The notes: generated by a model from the letters alone, not told the origin. Shown: positions 1-8,999, counted from the first letter of the stretch. The stretch: DNA of 64,000 bases from Pseudomonadota bacterium (GCA_029782295.1 JAKOVB010000174.1:1-64000), one strand, 5' to 3'. Made by a program: numbers and translations.

Positions 1-742
1 ATGCCACGGTTACTGCCGTATCTGCGCGCTGCGCTTGTATTAACCGCAGCGCTTCACGGATTAACACGGGCGGCGTCAGGATTAACGCCAAAACAAAACT
101 GAATGTCTCGGCACAAGATTTTGTCACTCCGACAAGGATGCCCGTGGAGATGGTCGCCCCGGAACGTGAAAACCCACGAAATGGCAAACAGAACGCCTGA
201 ACCGCTCCGATGAGTGCGGCCTGTGTCGCGCTCAGGTTAGTCCGCCCGGCCGCCGTTTGCGAACCCCGACGATGCTCGAAAAACCCAGCCAGCAGAATCA
301 GAATTCCGGCTGCGGCCAACGCCGGTGCCACCAGATCGAGACGGTTGAACAGCTGCTCGATGTCTGCGTGTGGCATATCGCGAAACGCGGTTCTCTCAAT
401 AATCCTGATCAGGGATACGCCAATGATGCCTGTCAGCGCCGTGGCCACCGTCGCCAGCCACGCAAATCGTTTGAAGGTCTGTTTGCTGTGAAAGTAGCTC
501 TCACGCCATTGCCGCCAAAAATAGACCATCACAGCGAACATGGTGCCCGTATGGAGCATGACGAGCAGCAGTGTCATGCGGGGCGCCGACGGATCAAGGC
601 CCATCAATTTCTCGGCGACGACAACGTGTGCCGAGCTCGAAATTGGCAGCAATTCTGCAAGCCCCTGGATAACGGCGAGGATGATGAGCTGCAAGAGCGA
701 TATGGGGGATGGATTCACGTAGGCCGCTGTGATCATGAGCAT
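1..742 (-). CDS. uppP: Undecaprenyl-diphosphatase UppP/BacA (partial, 3' end beyond window)
   Basis: Integral membrane enzyme that dephosphorylates undecaprenyl diphosphate to recycle the lipid carrier for peptidoglycan and other glycans. Reading the minus strand gives an open frame from about 742 to base 1 that continues off the window. Near the N terminus is the family (E/Q)xxxE motif as QGLAE followed by LLPISSSAH, and further on the second family signature RGFSRSGAT. Hydrophobic segments surround both. The start is uncertain: ATG at 742 or 736, or GTG at 718, which would give MNPSPIS, the usual start for this subtype; no strong ribosome site separates them. It follows the czc operon on the same strand after an 84-bp gap. 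The identification is firm; the C terminus is not visible. Confidence 0.9.
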   Translation of the reverse strand, partial: MLMITAAYVNPSPISLLQLIILAVIQGLAELLPISSSAHVVVAEKLMGLDPSAPRMTLLLVMLHTGTMFAVMVYFWRQWRESYFHSKQTFKRFAWLATVATALTGIIGVSLIRIIERTAFRDMPHADIEQLFNRLDLVAPALAAAGILILLAGFFEHRRGSQTAAGRTNLSATQAALIGAVQAFCLPFRGFSRSGATISTGILVGVTKSCAETFSFVLALILTPPVLIREALRLIQAQRADTAVTVA

Positions 743-825
743 CCGTATCGACTGTTGGCCGTGCGTTCCTCGAGCTGCCCGAGTTTCGCTGCGGTCTTGA
801 CGTTCAATTTGCGCCGCGCGGTCAT

Positions 826-1380
826 TCAACGTGCTGTCGGGGCGGGGGGACAAAACTCAGCAATTTGTTGCTTGGCTTCAGCGCGTTTCTGATCGATCTC
901 CGTCGCCGAGTAGTACACCCGGTTGCCCTGCGAATCGAGGCGAAACTTGCGCCTGCCGAATTCAAACTCGGTCTGTTGAAATCGTGCGGCGTTGCAGCGC
1001 TTCGCTTGCTCGTCGCGCTTCGCAGCCTGTTCTCCCGCCTTCGCGCCCTCGCGTTCGGCGCGCTCAGCATCCGCCCGCTGCCATGCAGCCCGCTCCGCTT
1101 CCAGACTTGCGCGGGCTTGCTCGCTATTGCGCGGCCGCGTTTCAATCGGAACGCGCTGCGCCGGGCCAGAGGGCGCTCGGTCGGAATACACTAGATTGCC
1201 TCGCGCATCCGTCGATTTGTAAATGTCGGCCGCCGCCGGCACGAGAACGACAAACGCCACTATCAGCCATGCACCACTGATCAACAGGCGCCCGATACAG
1301 TTCGGGCGTCCATGGGATGGCTCGTGCATGCCATAGTTCGCCGGGCCCTCGGGCTGCAGGGGGATCGAAATTCGGGTCAT
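826..1380 (-). CDS. Exported DUF4124-type protein, last gene of the czc operon
   Basis: Protein of 184 aa. An uncharged segment (residues about 33-50) ending in PAAADIYK looks like a signal peptide or membrane anchor. It is followed by the DUF4124 pattern: IYKSTDARGNLVYSDRAPSG. The middle is a charged, Ala/Glu/Arg-rich helix (residues 85-130), probably coiled coil, and the C terminus has two isolated Cys (KRCNAAR, EFCPP). The ATG at 1380 overlaps the stop of the upstream gene (ATGA) and is preceded by AAGGAG, so it is preferred over the internal Met at 1329. DUF4124 proteins are periplasmic proteins of unknown function. Its position suggests an accessory envelope role with the metal pump, which is inference. 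Confidence 0.75.
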   Translation of the reverse strand: MTRISIPLQPEGPANYGMHEPSHGRPNCIGRLLISGAWLIVAFVVLVPAAADIYKSTDARGNLVYSDRAPSGPAQRVPIETRPRNSEQARASLEAERAAWQRADAERAEREGAKAGEQAAKRDEQAKRCNAARFQQTEFEFGRRKFRLDSQGNRVYYSATEIDQKRAEAKQQIAEFCPPAPTAR

Positions 1381-2408
1381 AGTACTGAACTCCTTAACGG
1401 ACGTTGCGCTACAACGGCCCTATGAAATTCAACGGCCCGATTGAGACGTGCTGCGGTCAGGGGATGTGGTCCGCAGTGCCCATCGCGCCGCATGTCCGAG
1501 ATTTGCTTGCGAATCGCGCTGACCTCGCTTTGCAAATGCGTGTCCTGGGATAATCTGGTGCGCCAGAGGGCATCCTCCTGTAACGCGCGAGTGCCCGATT
1601 CCATGAGCCCCGCTGCACCGCAGAGCGTCGCGCGTTCATTCCCGGTGATCGCAGCCGACCGCTCGATTTCGGCGAGGCCCAACGCCGTGGCGAAGGGCGG
1701 AACCGGGAACATCCCAGAGGCTGCCATCAAGCGCGCGGCCGCATCCCCATGGTGCGTTATCGACGAGCGCGGCATTCCGGCAAGTTCCGGATCGGCTCTC
1801 GCGAGCCAATCCGCGATCGCCCAGCCCAGAGAACTGGCCTGGACTCGTTCTCGCGAGTGCTTCCACTGTGGCTCCGTAAAGATCGCTTGCGCAGACTTCG
1901 GGTCAAGCTTGATGAATTCGGCAAAAGTCATCGCGTGCTGTCGCGCCTCGCCGCAAACTTCACGGCGCTCATTTTCACGCGCCAGCCGCAGTTGATAGAT
2001 GAGATAGTGGCGTAGCTCACGGGGCCGATGAAGCACGGCGGCGAGGGCCGCGGCATCGAGTGCGGCATCGTGCATCATCGTGTAGCCGATGCTCAGGCTC
2101 ACAATCGGCGATCCGCTGGAGTCTAGATGTGCGCCAACCGCATAAGGCGAGCGATCGTCCGTCACGTTGACCGTAAGATGAGGAGGTCTTGAGTTTGCGA
2201 TGCTCAAGATGCCATGTTCCAGACTGGGCACGATTTGAGTCGCGATCAGTGTCCGAAGATTCGTGGCATATCGGAGCGCCGCGGCTTGTTCCTCCGCCGC
2301 ATCGTTGCTTTTGGGTTCAGTCTCCTCATGTTGAGCGAGCGCTGCACCCGTCGTTGGGCCAAACAGCACGATTAGCGATGCAGTGGCTGCAATGAAACCG
2401 TCACTCAT
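1377..2408 (-). CDS. Exported protein of unknown function in the czc operon
   Basis: Protein of 343 aa that I do not recognise. The N terminus (residues 1-25, ending ALAQHEE) looks like a cleavable signal peptide, so it is probably periplasmic. The rest is Ala-rich and mainly helical, with three Cys (REVCGEA, TLCGAAG, GHCGPHP) that could pair or bind metal. It overlaps the stop of czcA by 4 bp (ATGA) at its start and the DUF4124 gene by 4 bp at its end, so it is translationally coupled within the operon. Codon use matches the neighbours. A role in metal handling or pump assembly is inferred from position only. Confidence 0.7.
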   Translation of the reverse strand: MSDGFIAATASLIVLFGPTTGAALAQHEETEPKSNDAAEEQAAALRYATNLRTLIATQIVPSLEHGILSIANSRPPHLTVNVTDDRSPYAVGAHLDSSGSPIVSLSIGYTMMHDAALDAAALAAVLHRPRELRHYLIYQLRLARENERREVCGEARQHAMTFAEFIKLDPKSAQAIFTEPQWKHSRERVQASSLGWAIADWLARADPELAGMPRSSITHHGDAAARLMAASGMFPVPPFATALGLAEIERSAAITGNERATLCGAAGLMESGTRALQEDALWRTRLSQDTHLQSEVSAIRKQISDMRRDGHCGPHPLTAARLNRAVEFHRAVVAQRPLRSSVL

Positions 2409-5400
2409 GATGGATTTTCTTGAGCAGCAGCAGTGGGTGTCGGCGCGGAGTCGGATTCGGCCTCGGCATCCGGGCGATAGGCCAGTCGATACAGCGCCGG
2501 CAACACCAGCAGCGTAAGCAGCGTGGCACTGATGATTCCGCCAATGACCACGGTCGCGAGCGGCCGCTGCACCTCAGCACCGGTGCCGGTATTGAGTGCC
2601 ATCGGCAAGAATCCCAGCGATGCCACCAAGCCAATCATCAAAATCGGCCGCAGGCGCAGCAACGCGCCGCGAATAATGGCCTCCTCCAGTGGCACACCGT
2701 CGCGCCGCAGGTCGCGGATTGCCGACATCATGACCACGCCCGTGAGCACCGCGACACCGCAGAGCGTGATGAAGCCAACGCCCGCCGTAATAGAGAGTGG
2801 AATGCTTCGGATCAGGAGTGCCAGGATGCCGCCCGTGAGCGCCAACGGAACGCCTGAAAACACCAATGCGGCATCTTTGATCGAGCCGAAGGTCATGAAC
2901 AACAGACCGAAGATCAGCAACAGCGCAATGGGAACCAGCAAGGTGAGCCGCTGGGACGCTGCCGCCAGTTGCTCGAACGTGCCGCCGTACTGCACGAAAT
3001 AGCCGGGTGGAAGCTCGACAGACGCCCCGATCTTGTCGCGGATCTCGGCGACAAAGCTTGCAAGGTCACGATTACGCACGTTGCTCATGACCACGACGCG
3101 ACGCTTGCCGTTTTCGCGCGAGATCTGGTTAGGACCTTCGGTGATCGCGATCCTGGCCACTTCGCCCAATGGCACATAGCCCGCGTTGGAGCGCGCCAAG
3201 GGCAAGCGTGCCAGTGCCTCCGGATCCACGCGCAGATGCTCAGGCAAGCGCACTTCCAGCGGGTAGCGCGCGTCGCCTTCGTAGATTAGGCCGGTCTCTT
3301 TGCCCGCCAGCGCGGCCGACACCGCGTTCTGCACTTCAGTCACCGTCAAACCGTAGCGTGCCAGCGTTGTGCGCTGTGGCTCTACGGTCAGCAAGGGCAA
3401 GCCTGCGACTTGCTCGGTTTTCACATCCTCCGCGCCGGGAATTCGTTCGAGCACTTCTTGGATGTCGTGCGCGGTACGCAGCAGAACGTCGAGGTCATCC
3501 CCGAATACTTTCACGGCGACGTCGCTACGCACACCGGAAATCAACTCATTCATGCGCATTTGCACCGGCTGGGAAAACTCGTATGCCGTGCCGGGCACCG
3601 ATTGGGCAGCCGCTTCGAGTTCTTCGAGAAACTCGGTTTTGGCTTTGTTGGGATTGGGCCATTGATCATGCGGTTTGAGGATGACAAAGATGTCGGCGCG
3701 TCCTGGGCTCATCACATCCGTTGCCACTTCAGCTGTGCCATTGCGGGCAAAGACGGTCTTGACCTCGGGCAGCTTGCCAATGGCCCGGTTGAGCACGCGC
3801 TGCATGCTGACCGCTTGCTCGATCCCTGTGCCGGGCGGGCGAAACGCGCCAATCGAGACATCGCCCTCATCGAGACTCGGAATGAATTCCGCGCCCATGC
3901 GCGATGCGAGCCAACCGCAGAGGATGACGAATGCGACCGTGGCTACAAGCACCCCCGTGCGCAGGGCGAGGACACGCTTGAGGAGCGGCTCGTAGAAACG
4001 CTTGGCGCCGCGCACGATAACATTGTCGGTCTCCCGGATCTTGCCAGTCAGTAACAGCGCGCAGGCCGCCGGAACAAACGTGAGAGAGAACACCAGCGCG
4101 CCGACCAGCGCGGCGATCACCGCAAAGGCCATCGGGTGAAACATTTTTCCTTCAACACCCGTGAGCGCAAAGATCGGTAGATTGACCAGCACGATCACCG
4201 CAACGCTGACGAGACTGGGCTTGAATACCTCTCGCGTGGCCTCGAACACGACCTCGAAGCGCTCACCGCGGGGTAACAGCCCACCCTTCTCGTGCTGCGC
4301 TTGGCCGAGTCGCAAAATACAGTTCTCGACAATGATCAGCGCACCATCCACGATCAGGCCGAAGTCGAGCGCGCCCAGGCTCATCAAGTTGCCGCTCACC
4401 TTGTTCTGTACCATGCCGGTGAAGGTGGCGAACAGCGACAACGGGATCACGAACGCAGTCAACAATGCGGCGCGCAGATTGCCGAGAAACGCGAACAGCA
4501 CCGCGATGACCAGCAGCGCGCCCTCGAAAAGATTTTTCTGCACGGTGGCGATAGTCTTGTTGACCAGCACGGTGCGATCGTAGACCGGCTGAGCCTTCAC
4601 GCCCGGCGGCAGGCGTTTGTTGATGTCGGATAAACGCTCGGCGACCGCGAGACTGACGGTGCGACTGTTCTCGCCGATCAACATCATTGCTGTACCGAGG
4701 ACCGTCTCCTCATCATCCTGCGTCGCAGCGCCCGTCCTCAGCTCTTTGCCGATACTCACCTCAGCGACATCGCCCACCGTGATCGGCACAGCGTCCCGCG
4801 TCGTCACGACCGCACGCCGGATGGCCTCGGTATCCGCGAGTTGGCCCGGCACGCGCACGAGATACTGTTCGCCGTTGCGTTCGATATATCCGGCACCCAC
4901 GTTGAGATTGTTCGCCTCGAGCGCCTGGATGAGATCGCCAAGCGTCACGCGATACGCGAGCAGTCGGGCCGGGTCCGGCGCCACCTGGTACTGCTTAGCG
5001 AAACCGCCAATGCTGTTGACTTCGGAAACACCAGGTACTTGGCGCAACTGCGGCCGGATGATCCAATCCTGGATACTGCGCAGGTCGGTAGGCGTATAAG
5101 GCGTGCCGTCGGGTTTGCGGGCGCTCGGTTCGGCCACGACCGTGTACAGATAAATTTCGCCGAGGCCAGTGGCTACCGGACCCATATCCGGAACCACGCC
5201 TTCCGGCAGCTCGCCTCTGACGTCCTGCAGGCGCTCGTTCACCAATTGGCGAGCGAAGAATATGTCGGTGCCGTCCTTGAACACCACCGTCACTTGCGAC
5301 AGTCCATAGACCGAAAGCGAGCGCGTGCTTTCCAGGTGCGGCAGGCCCGCCATCGCGGTTTCTACCAGAAAGGTCACGCGCTGTTCGGTCTCGAGCGGTG

Positions 5401-5569
5401 AATACCCCGGCGCTTGGGTATTGATTTGCACCTGCACGTTGGTGATGTCCGGGACTGCATCGATCGGCAAGCGCTGGTATTGATAGAGGCCAAAGGCGGC
5501 GAAGCCCACAACCGCCACAATCACCAGCCAGCGGCTCTGAATGGAGAAGTTGATGATCTTATCGATCAC
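2405..5569 (-). CDS. czcA: CzcA-family heavy-metal efflux RND permease (first copy)
   Basis: Full-length (1054 aa) proton-driven inner-membrane pump of an HME-RND tripartite system that exports divalent metal ions. It has the standard N terminus (QYQRLPIDAVPDITNVQVQI), two large periplasmic loops, and about 12 membrane segments. The transmembrane-4 proton-relay motif is DFGLIVDGALIIVEN, the DFG-x3-DGA-x3-EN pattern of the Zn/Co/Cd class (HME1). The ATG overlaps the P-II-like gene by 4 bp, and its stop overlaps the next gene by 4 bp. Closely similar to the second CzcA at 14518-17670. The substrate cannot be fixed from sequence; Zn, Cd or Co is most likely, and Pb is possible given the adjacent PbrR-like regulator. 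Confidence 0.93.
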   Translation of the reverse strand: MIDKIINFSIQSRWLVIVAVVGFAAFGLYQYQRLPIDAVPDITNVQVQINTQAPGYSPLETEQRVTFLVETAMAGLPHLESTRSLSVYGLSQVTVVFKDGTDIFFARQLVNERLQDVRGELPEGVVPDMGPVATGLGEIYLYTVVAEPSARKPDGTPYTPTDLRSIQDWIIRPQLRQVPGVSEVNSIGGFAKQYQVAPDPARLLAYRVTLGDLIQALEANNLNVGAGYIERNGEQYLVRVPGQLADTEAIRRAVVTTRDAVPITVGDVAEVSIGKELRTGAATQDDEETVLGTAMMLIGENSRTVSLAVAERLSDINKRLPPGVKAQPVYDRTVLVNKTIATVQKNLFEGALLVIAVLFAFLGNLRAALLTAFVIPLSLFATFTGMVQNKVSGNLMSLGALDFGLIVDGALIIVENCILRLGQAQHEKGGLLPRGERFEVVFEATREVFKPSLVSVAVIVLVNLPIFALTGVEGKMFHPMAFAVIAALVGALVFSLTFVPAACALLLTGKIRETDNVIVRGAKRFYEPLLKRVLALRTGVLVATVAFVILCGWLASRMGAEFIPSLDEGDVSIGAFRPPGTGIEQAVSMQRVLNRAIGKLPEVKTVFARNGTAEVATDVMSPGRADIFVILKPHDQWPNPNKAKTEFLEELEAAAQSVPGTAYEFSQPVQMRMNELISGVRSDVAVKVFGDDLDVLLRTAHDIQEVLERIPGAEDVKTEQVAGLPLLTVEPQRTTLARYGLTVTEVQNAVSAALAGKETGLIYEGDARYPLEVRLPEHLRVDPEALARLPLARSNAGYVPLGEVARIAITEGPNQISRENGKRRVVVMSNVRNRDLASFVAEIRDKIGASVELPPGYFVQYGGTFEQLAAASQRLTLLVPIALLLIFGLLFMTFGSIKDAALVFSGVPLALTGGILALLIRSIPLSITAGVGFITLCGVAVLTGVVMMSAIRDLRRDGVPLEEAIIRGALLRLRPILMIGLVASLGFLPMALNTGTGAEVQRPLATVVIGGIISATLLTLLVLPALYRLAYRPDAEAESDSAPTPTAAAQENPS

Positions 5570-5913
5570 GCACCACCTCCGGCGGGCGGTGCGATTTCAT
5601 GAATGTTCAATACCGAGAACACCGGGGAGATCGACACAATGCCATCGCCGGTTTTGTTGCCGGTGCGCGCCGAGCGCGCAATAAGGCGGGCAATGGTTTC
5701 CGCCTCGCTGTCTTCGCAGATCACCACCAGGACGCTGCGCGACTCATATAAAAGCCGATCGTCGTCGGAGGCGTAATGTCCGCCCGCGCCGTGACCGTGT
5801 CCTTGCCCGTGCCCATCGAAAACGGTGAAGCCGGGAAAGCGCGGCAGCTCATGAAGGGCGTGGATGACCTTGCTCAGCCGGTGCCGTTGTAGATAAGCCG
5901 TCACTTGCATCAT
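5566..5913 (-). CDS. P-II-like protein with a His-rich T-loop
   Basis: Small protein (115 aa) with the P-II (GlnB) fold signature: an N-terminal strand and helix (TAYLQRHRLSKVIHALHELP), a long loop, and the C-terminal pattern ending ARTGNKTGDGIVSISPV that matches the P-II C-terminal region. The segment where P-II proteins carry the T-loop is replaced by a Gly/His-rich stretch (residues about 36-50: HGQGHGHGAGGH). This could bind metal, which is inference. It overlaps the CDF gene (ATGA) and czcA (ATGA), so it is made with the pump. P-II relatives next to HME-RND genes occur in other proteobacteria; the function is not established. It probably senses metal or nucleotide at the pump. Confidence 0.8.
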   Translation of the reverse strand: MMQVTAYLQRHRLSKVIHALHELPRFPGFTVFDGHGQGHGHGAGGHYASDDDRLLYESRSVLVVICEDSEAETIARLIARSARTGNKTGDGIVSISPVFSVLNIHEIAPPAGGGA

Positions 5914-6527
5914 GGTGCGTGCTCCGAACGAATGGCGCGGCGTGCCTTGGCGGCATCGCGCAGAATTTCAAGGCTGCCGCGGTAGACCAAAATCACGATC
6001 AGCGTACCGATCACGCGGTCCGGCCAGGGACTGCCACTCAAATGCACCAGCACGCCCGCGATCACGACGCCGACGCTCGCGAGAAAGTCCGCGTGGGTAA
6101 AAATGACCGCGGCGCGCAGATGCACGCCGCGCTCGCGATGGCGCATCAGCAATCTCAGTGAGGTGTAGTTCACTGCACCGGCGAGCGTGGCGAAGACGAT
6201 CATGAGTACGCTTTCCGGCTCCGCGCCCGCGAGCGCGCGCCGTATCACGTCAAACAGCGCGAAGCTCGCCAGGGCGAACAGCAACGCGCCCGCGATGCCC
6301 GCAGAGCGGGCCTTCCAGCGTTCGCCGCGGCTGAGGGCGAACAAACTGATGGCGTATACCGAAGCATCCGCGCCCATGTCGAGCGCATCGGCGATGAGGC
6401 CGCTCGATCCGGCCCACAGACCCGCACTGCCTTCAATCAAAAACATGGCCGCGTTCAGAGTCAGCACGATCCTAAGCGTGCGCCGCTCTTCCGCGGTTTG
6501 CGCTTCAAATTCACAGTCATCGCTCAC
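5910..6527 (-). CDS. Short cation diffusion facilitator (CDF) transporter
   Basis: Inner-membrane metal/proton antiporter of the CDF family, 205 aa, with six predicted membrane segments and no long cytoplasmic C-terminal domain. It has DALDMGADASVYAISL in segment 2 and FTHADFLASVGVV in segment 5, which hold the Asp/His metal-site residues. Members usually export Zn, Cd or Co from the cytoplasm. The start codon lies one base after the czcB stop, and its end overlaps the P-II-like gene by 4 bp. It resembles the decayed CDF pieces at 10998-11231 and 25446-25640, which belong to the same short-CDF type. Confidence 0.85.
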   Translation of the reverse strand: MSDDCEFEAQTAEERRTLRIVLTLNAAMFLIEGSAGLWAGSSGLIADALDMGADASVYAISLFALSRGERWKARSAGIAGALLFALASFALFDVIRRALAGAEPESVLMIVFATLAGAVNYTSLRLLMRHRERGVHLRAAVIFTHADFLASVGVVIAGVLVHLSGSPWPDRVIGTLIVILVYRGSLEILRDAAKARRAIRSEHAP

Positions 6528-6528
6528 G

Positions 6529-7455
6529 TTAGTCCTCCTCGCCCGTGCCTTTCAGCAGATCGGATTTGATGAGATAACTGTTTTCGGCGGCGTAGTGCTC
6601 ACCGGCGGTGAGACCTTTGATGACCTCAACCGTAGTTTTGGATCGATGCCCCGTTTCGATTTCACGCGGCTCGAAGCCCTTGGCGTTTTTGACGAAGACC
6701 ACCGTCTTGCCGCCAAAGGTTTGCAGCGCAATGGGGGCGACCGTAACGGGCGCGTTGACCTGTGCCACCACAATGTCACCGGTGATGAATTGTCCTGGCA
6801 CCCACTCGCCGCGCCGATTTTCGAGAACGGCACGGGCCACCACGCTTTGACTCTCGGTGTCCCCTGCGGGTGCCACATAGGCGATACGCGCTGTGGTTTG
6901 CCGCTCCCCATCCGCCGCCTGGATCAACACGGTTTGTCCGGCGCGCACGCGATGCAGATCGCGTGAAAACACGGCAATCTCAGCCCATACAGTCGAAAGG
7001 TCGGCCACGACCATCAGCGTCTGAGTGCCCTCTGCGGTCTCGCCGGCATTCACGCGTCGTTCGAGCACCGTGCCTGCGATCGGCGAGCGGATCGCATAGG
7101 GCTCCAGACTATCGTTTGACTCAATGGTCAACAGTAACTCGCCCTTTGCGGCTTGCTCGCCCGGCCGTTTGGCGACCTCACGCACCACTCCCGCATAGCG
7201 AGCGCGGATCTCCTGGCGGCGCTCGGCGTTGGGCGCAATGCTGCCAAACAGGGTAAGCGTCTCGCGGATTTCCGCAGGGCCCGCAATGGCAACGCCAATG
7301 CCGGCGACCTGGGCGGTTTGCGATGAAATCACCGCGATCCTCTGCGCCGATTCCGAGGGGGACTCCTCCGCAGCCGCCACCGGCGCCGCACCTTTTTTCG
7401 AGCAGGCCGACAAAAGCAGTGCGAAGGCGACGACCAGTCCAACACAGCGGTTCAT
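6529..7455 (-). CDS. czcB: CzcB-like periplasmic adaptor lipoprotein (first copy)
   Basis: Membrane-fusion protein that links the CzcA pump to the outer-membrane channel. It is 308 aa, starting with a lipoprotein signal (LLLSACSKKG, lipobox Cys about residue 18). It has a biotinyl-lipoyl-like half (GEQAAKGELLLTIESNDSLE and SPIAGTVLERRVNAGE) and a C-terminal beta-barrel region. It lacks the long Hg/Zn-binding N-terminal extension of some CzcB proteins. The ATG overlaps the TGA of the broken czcC (ATGA), and it ends 1 bp before the CDF gene. Confidence 0.9.
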   Translation of the reverse strand: MNRCVGLVVAFALLLSACSKKGAAPVAAAEESPSESAQRIAVISSQTAQVAGIGVAIAGPAEIRETLTLFGSIAPNAERRQEIRARYAGVVREVAKRPGEQAAKGELLLTIESNDSLEPYAIRSPIAGTVLERRVNAGETAEGTQTLMVVADLSTVWAEIAVFSRDLHRVRAGQTVLIQAADGERQTTARIAYVAPAGDTESQSVVARAVLENRRGEWVPGQFITGDIVVAQVNAPVTVAPIALQTFGGKTVVFVKNAKGFEPREIETGHRSKTTVEVIKGLTAGEHYAAENSYLIKSDLLKGTGEED

Positions 7456-8341
7456 CGGGAATCTCCAAATGGCAGAGCATCTTCGGTGGAATGTACTTGC
7501 GCGGCAGTCGAACCGATGATGGGCTCACCCGTCAGGCGCTCTAATTCAGCATCGAGGCGGTGTGCGTCGGCCTGCGCTGTGATCGTCTGTTCGCGCAGCT
7601 CAAGCACTTGTCGCTGCGCGTCGGCCAATTCCAGAAAGGAAAAACGGCCGTTGGCATATCCCCGTTGAATCAGGGTCAGCGCCTCCTCGGCTTGCGGAAT
7701 GAGTTCGCTCGCCAGCGCCTGGGCTTGCGCGCGCGCTTGCTGCGCCGACTGATACAGGCCATAGAGGACGCTGCGGATACGCAGATACGCTTTTCCACCG
7801 CAGCCTGAGTCTGCTGCACCAAGTCGGTGGCACGCTGGGCAAGCGCGACCTGTGTTTGGGCCTGCGCCACATCGGTCATGCGTTGCGCGGTCTCGGCCAG
7901 AACATCCAGCCGCGCCACCGCGTATTCCGCTTCCAGTGTCGCGAGCGCGCCCTCGGCCACGGCGACACGGCGGTCGCGCTTGCCGCCAAGTTCGACCAAT
8001 TGAGACAGCGTGAGTGTGGTTTCGAGCGCCCGCGTGCCGCGCACTTCCCCGGTGCCACCGAGGTTTTCAAATTCTGCGGCGAGTTCCGGGTTAGGGCGTG
8101 TCCCCGCTTGAAGCCGCTCCGCTTCAGCCGCACGGCGACTCGGGTCATATACTTGCAGGCTGGGGCTATGTTTCAACGCCCGGGCAAGCGCATCGGCAAG
8201 CGACAGTGATGCGGTTTCAGTCGCCTCAAGGTCCGCAGGGGCGGGCGGGGAGGCTGGCGTGTAAGGCGCTTCCGCGTAGATGACACCCGTCGCTGATCCA
8301 AGCAGTAACAGGCACCCGTAGGACGCGCGAAGCAGCCGCAT
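7452..8341 (-). pseudogene. czcC: czcC remnant: outer-membrane channel with internal deletion and frameshift
   Basis: The start at 8341 is preceded by GAGG and encodes a signal peptide and the N-terminal half of a TolC/CzcC channel (LADALARALKHSPSLQVYDP through LSQLVELGGKRDRRVA). After about residue 180 (QTQAAVEKR) the frame runs into unrelated residues. The normal C-terminal end resumes in another frame from about 7770 (SVLYGLYQSAQQARAQAQAL, then RGYANGRFSFLELADAQRQ) and ends with a TGA overlapping czcB. CzcC proteins are about 410-430 aa; here roughly 120-130 central residues are missing and the frame is shifted. The protein cannot form a normal channel, so this pump probably uses another outer-membrane partner, such as CzcC at 18760-20094. 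Confidence 0.85.
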
Positions 8342-8371
8342 GATGACCTCGGTAAGGAAATGCTGGCGCCC

Positions 8372-8402
8372 ATTGCACACCCTGTAGTAACTTCAGGGTC
8401 AA
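8372..8402 (-). promoter_or_regulatory. MerR-type promoter/operator for the first czc operon
   Basis: On the minus strand a -35 TTGACC (8402-8397) and -10 TGCAAT (8377-8372) are separated by 19 bp, the overlong spacer typical of MerR-family promoters. The spacer region carries the dyad ACCCTGTAG-N3-CTTCAGGGT (8379-8399). It reads toward czcC and lies directly upstream of the divergent PbrR-like regulator gene, which probably acts here. Confidence 0.8.
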
Positions 8403-8421
8403 GTCCCTCAAGTAGTCCACT

Positions 8422-8946
8422 ATGCAAAAAACCTTCACAATCGGCGACCTTGCCCGGTATGCGGCCGTGCCGGTGGAAACGATCCGCTACTACGAACACG
8501 AGCGGCTGCTGCGCAAGCCTGCCCGCACCCATGGCAATTACCGCCTCTATCTGGAGGCCGATCGGGAACGTCTTTCGTTCATCCGCTACTGCCGATCACT
8601 CGCCATGACGTTGGACGAGATTCGCCAGCTGCTGCGCTTGCAGGATGCTCCCGACGATACCTGCGAAACGGTCAACGTCATGCTCGATGCGCATATCGAT
8701 CAGGTCGCCATCCGAATCGGCGATCTGCGTCGTCTTAAGCGGCAGCTTCAGGCGCTGCGTGATCGCTGCGGTCTGGCTCGGACGGCGAAAAACTGCGGAA
8801 TACTTTCCGGGCTCAACGCTGCAGCAACCCTCCCGCAACCAAGCGCCAACGGCGGCGATAGGGCCGCTTCTACAGCTGCACGATCAAAGGCCGGAAAGCC
8901 CCGGAATCTCCGGTGGAAGTCGTCCCCGAGGCAGGTACGTGTTTGA
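8422..8946 (+). CDS. pbrR: MerR-family Pb/Cd/Zn-responsive regulator (PbrR/CadR-like)
   Basis: DNA-binding activator of 174 aa. The N-terminal winged helix has the MerR pattern (FTIGDLARYAAVPVETIRYYE, then GNYRLY and FIRYCRSLAMTLDEI). A long dimerization helix follows. The three Cys expected in CadR/PbrR proteins are present: one at the start of the helix (APDDTCETVN), and two in the metal-binding loop (RDRCGL and KNCGIL). The C-terminal tail of about 40 residues is longer than usual and low in complexity. It is divergent from the czc operon, sharing the dyad operator, and lies just upstream of a second MerR promoter driving the PbrT-like gene. Predicted to twist both promoters open when it binds metal. 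Confidence 0.9.
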   Translation: MQKTFTIGDLARYAAVPVETIRYYEHERLLRKPARTHGNYRLYLEADRERLSFIRYCRSLAMTLDEIRQLLRLQDAPDDTCETVNVMLDAHIDQVAIRIGDLRRLKRQLQALRDRCGLARTAKNCGILSGLNAAATLPQPSANGGDRAASTAARSKAGKPRNLRWKSSPRQVRV

Positions 8947-8968
8947 CTCGGCGGGCGAGCTTAAGGAC

Positions 8969-8999
8969 TTGACCCTGTAGCGACTACAGAGTCAATACT
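8969..8999 (+). promoter_or_regulatory. MerR-type promoter/operator for the PbrT-like gene
   Basis: A -35 TTGACC (8969-8974) and -10 AATACT (8994-8999) are separated by 19 bp. The spacer carries the dyad GACCCTGTAG-N3-CTACAGAGTC (8971-8993), nearly the same as the operator at 8379-8399. This placement means that the open frame beginning at 8999 cannot start there; the ATG at 9050 is used. Confidence 0.8.
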
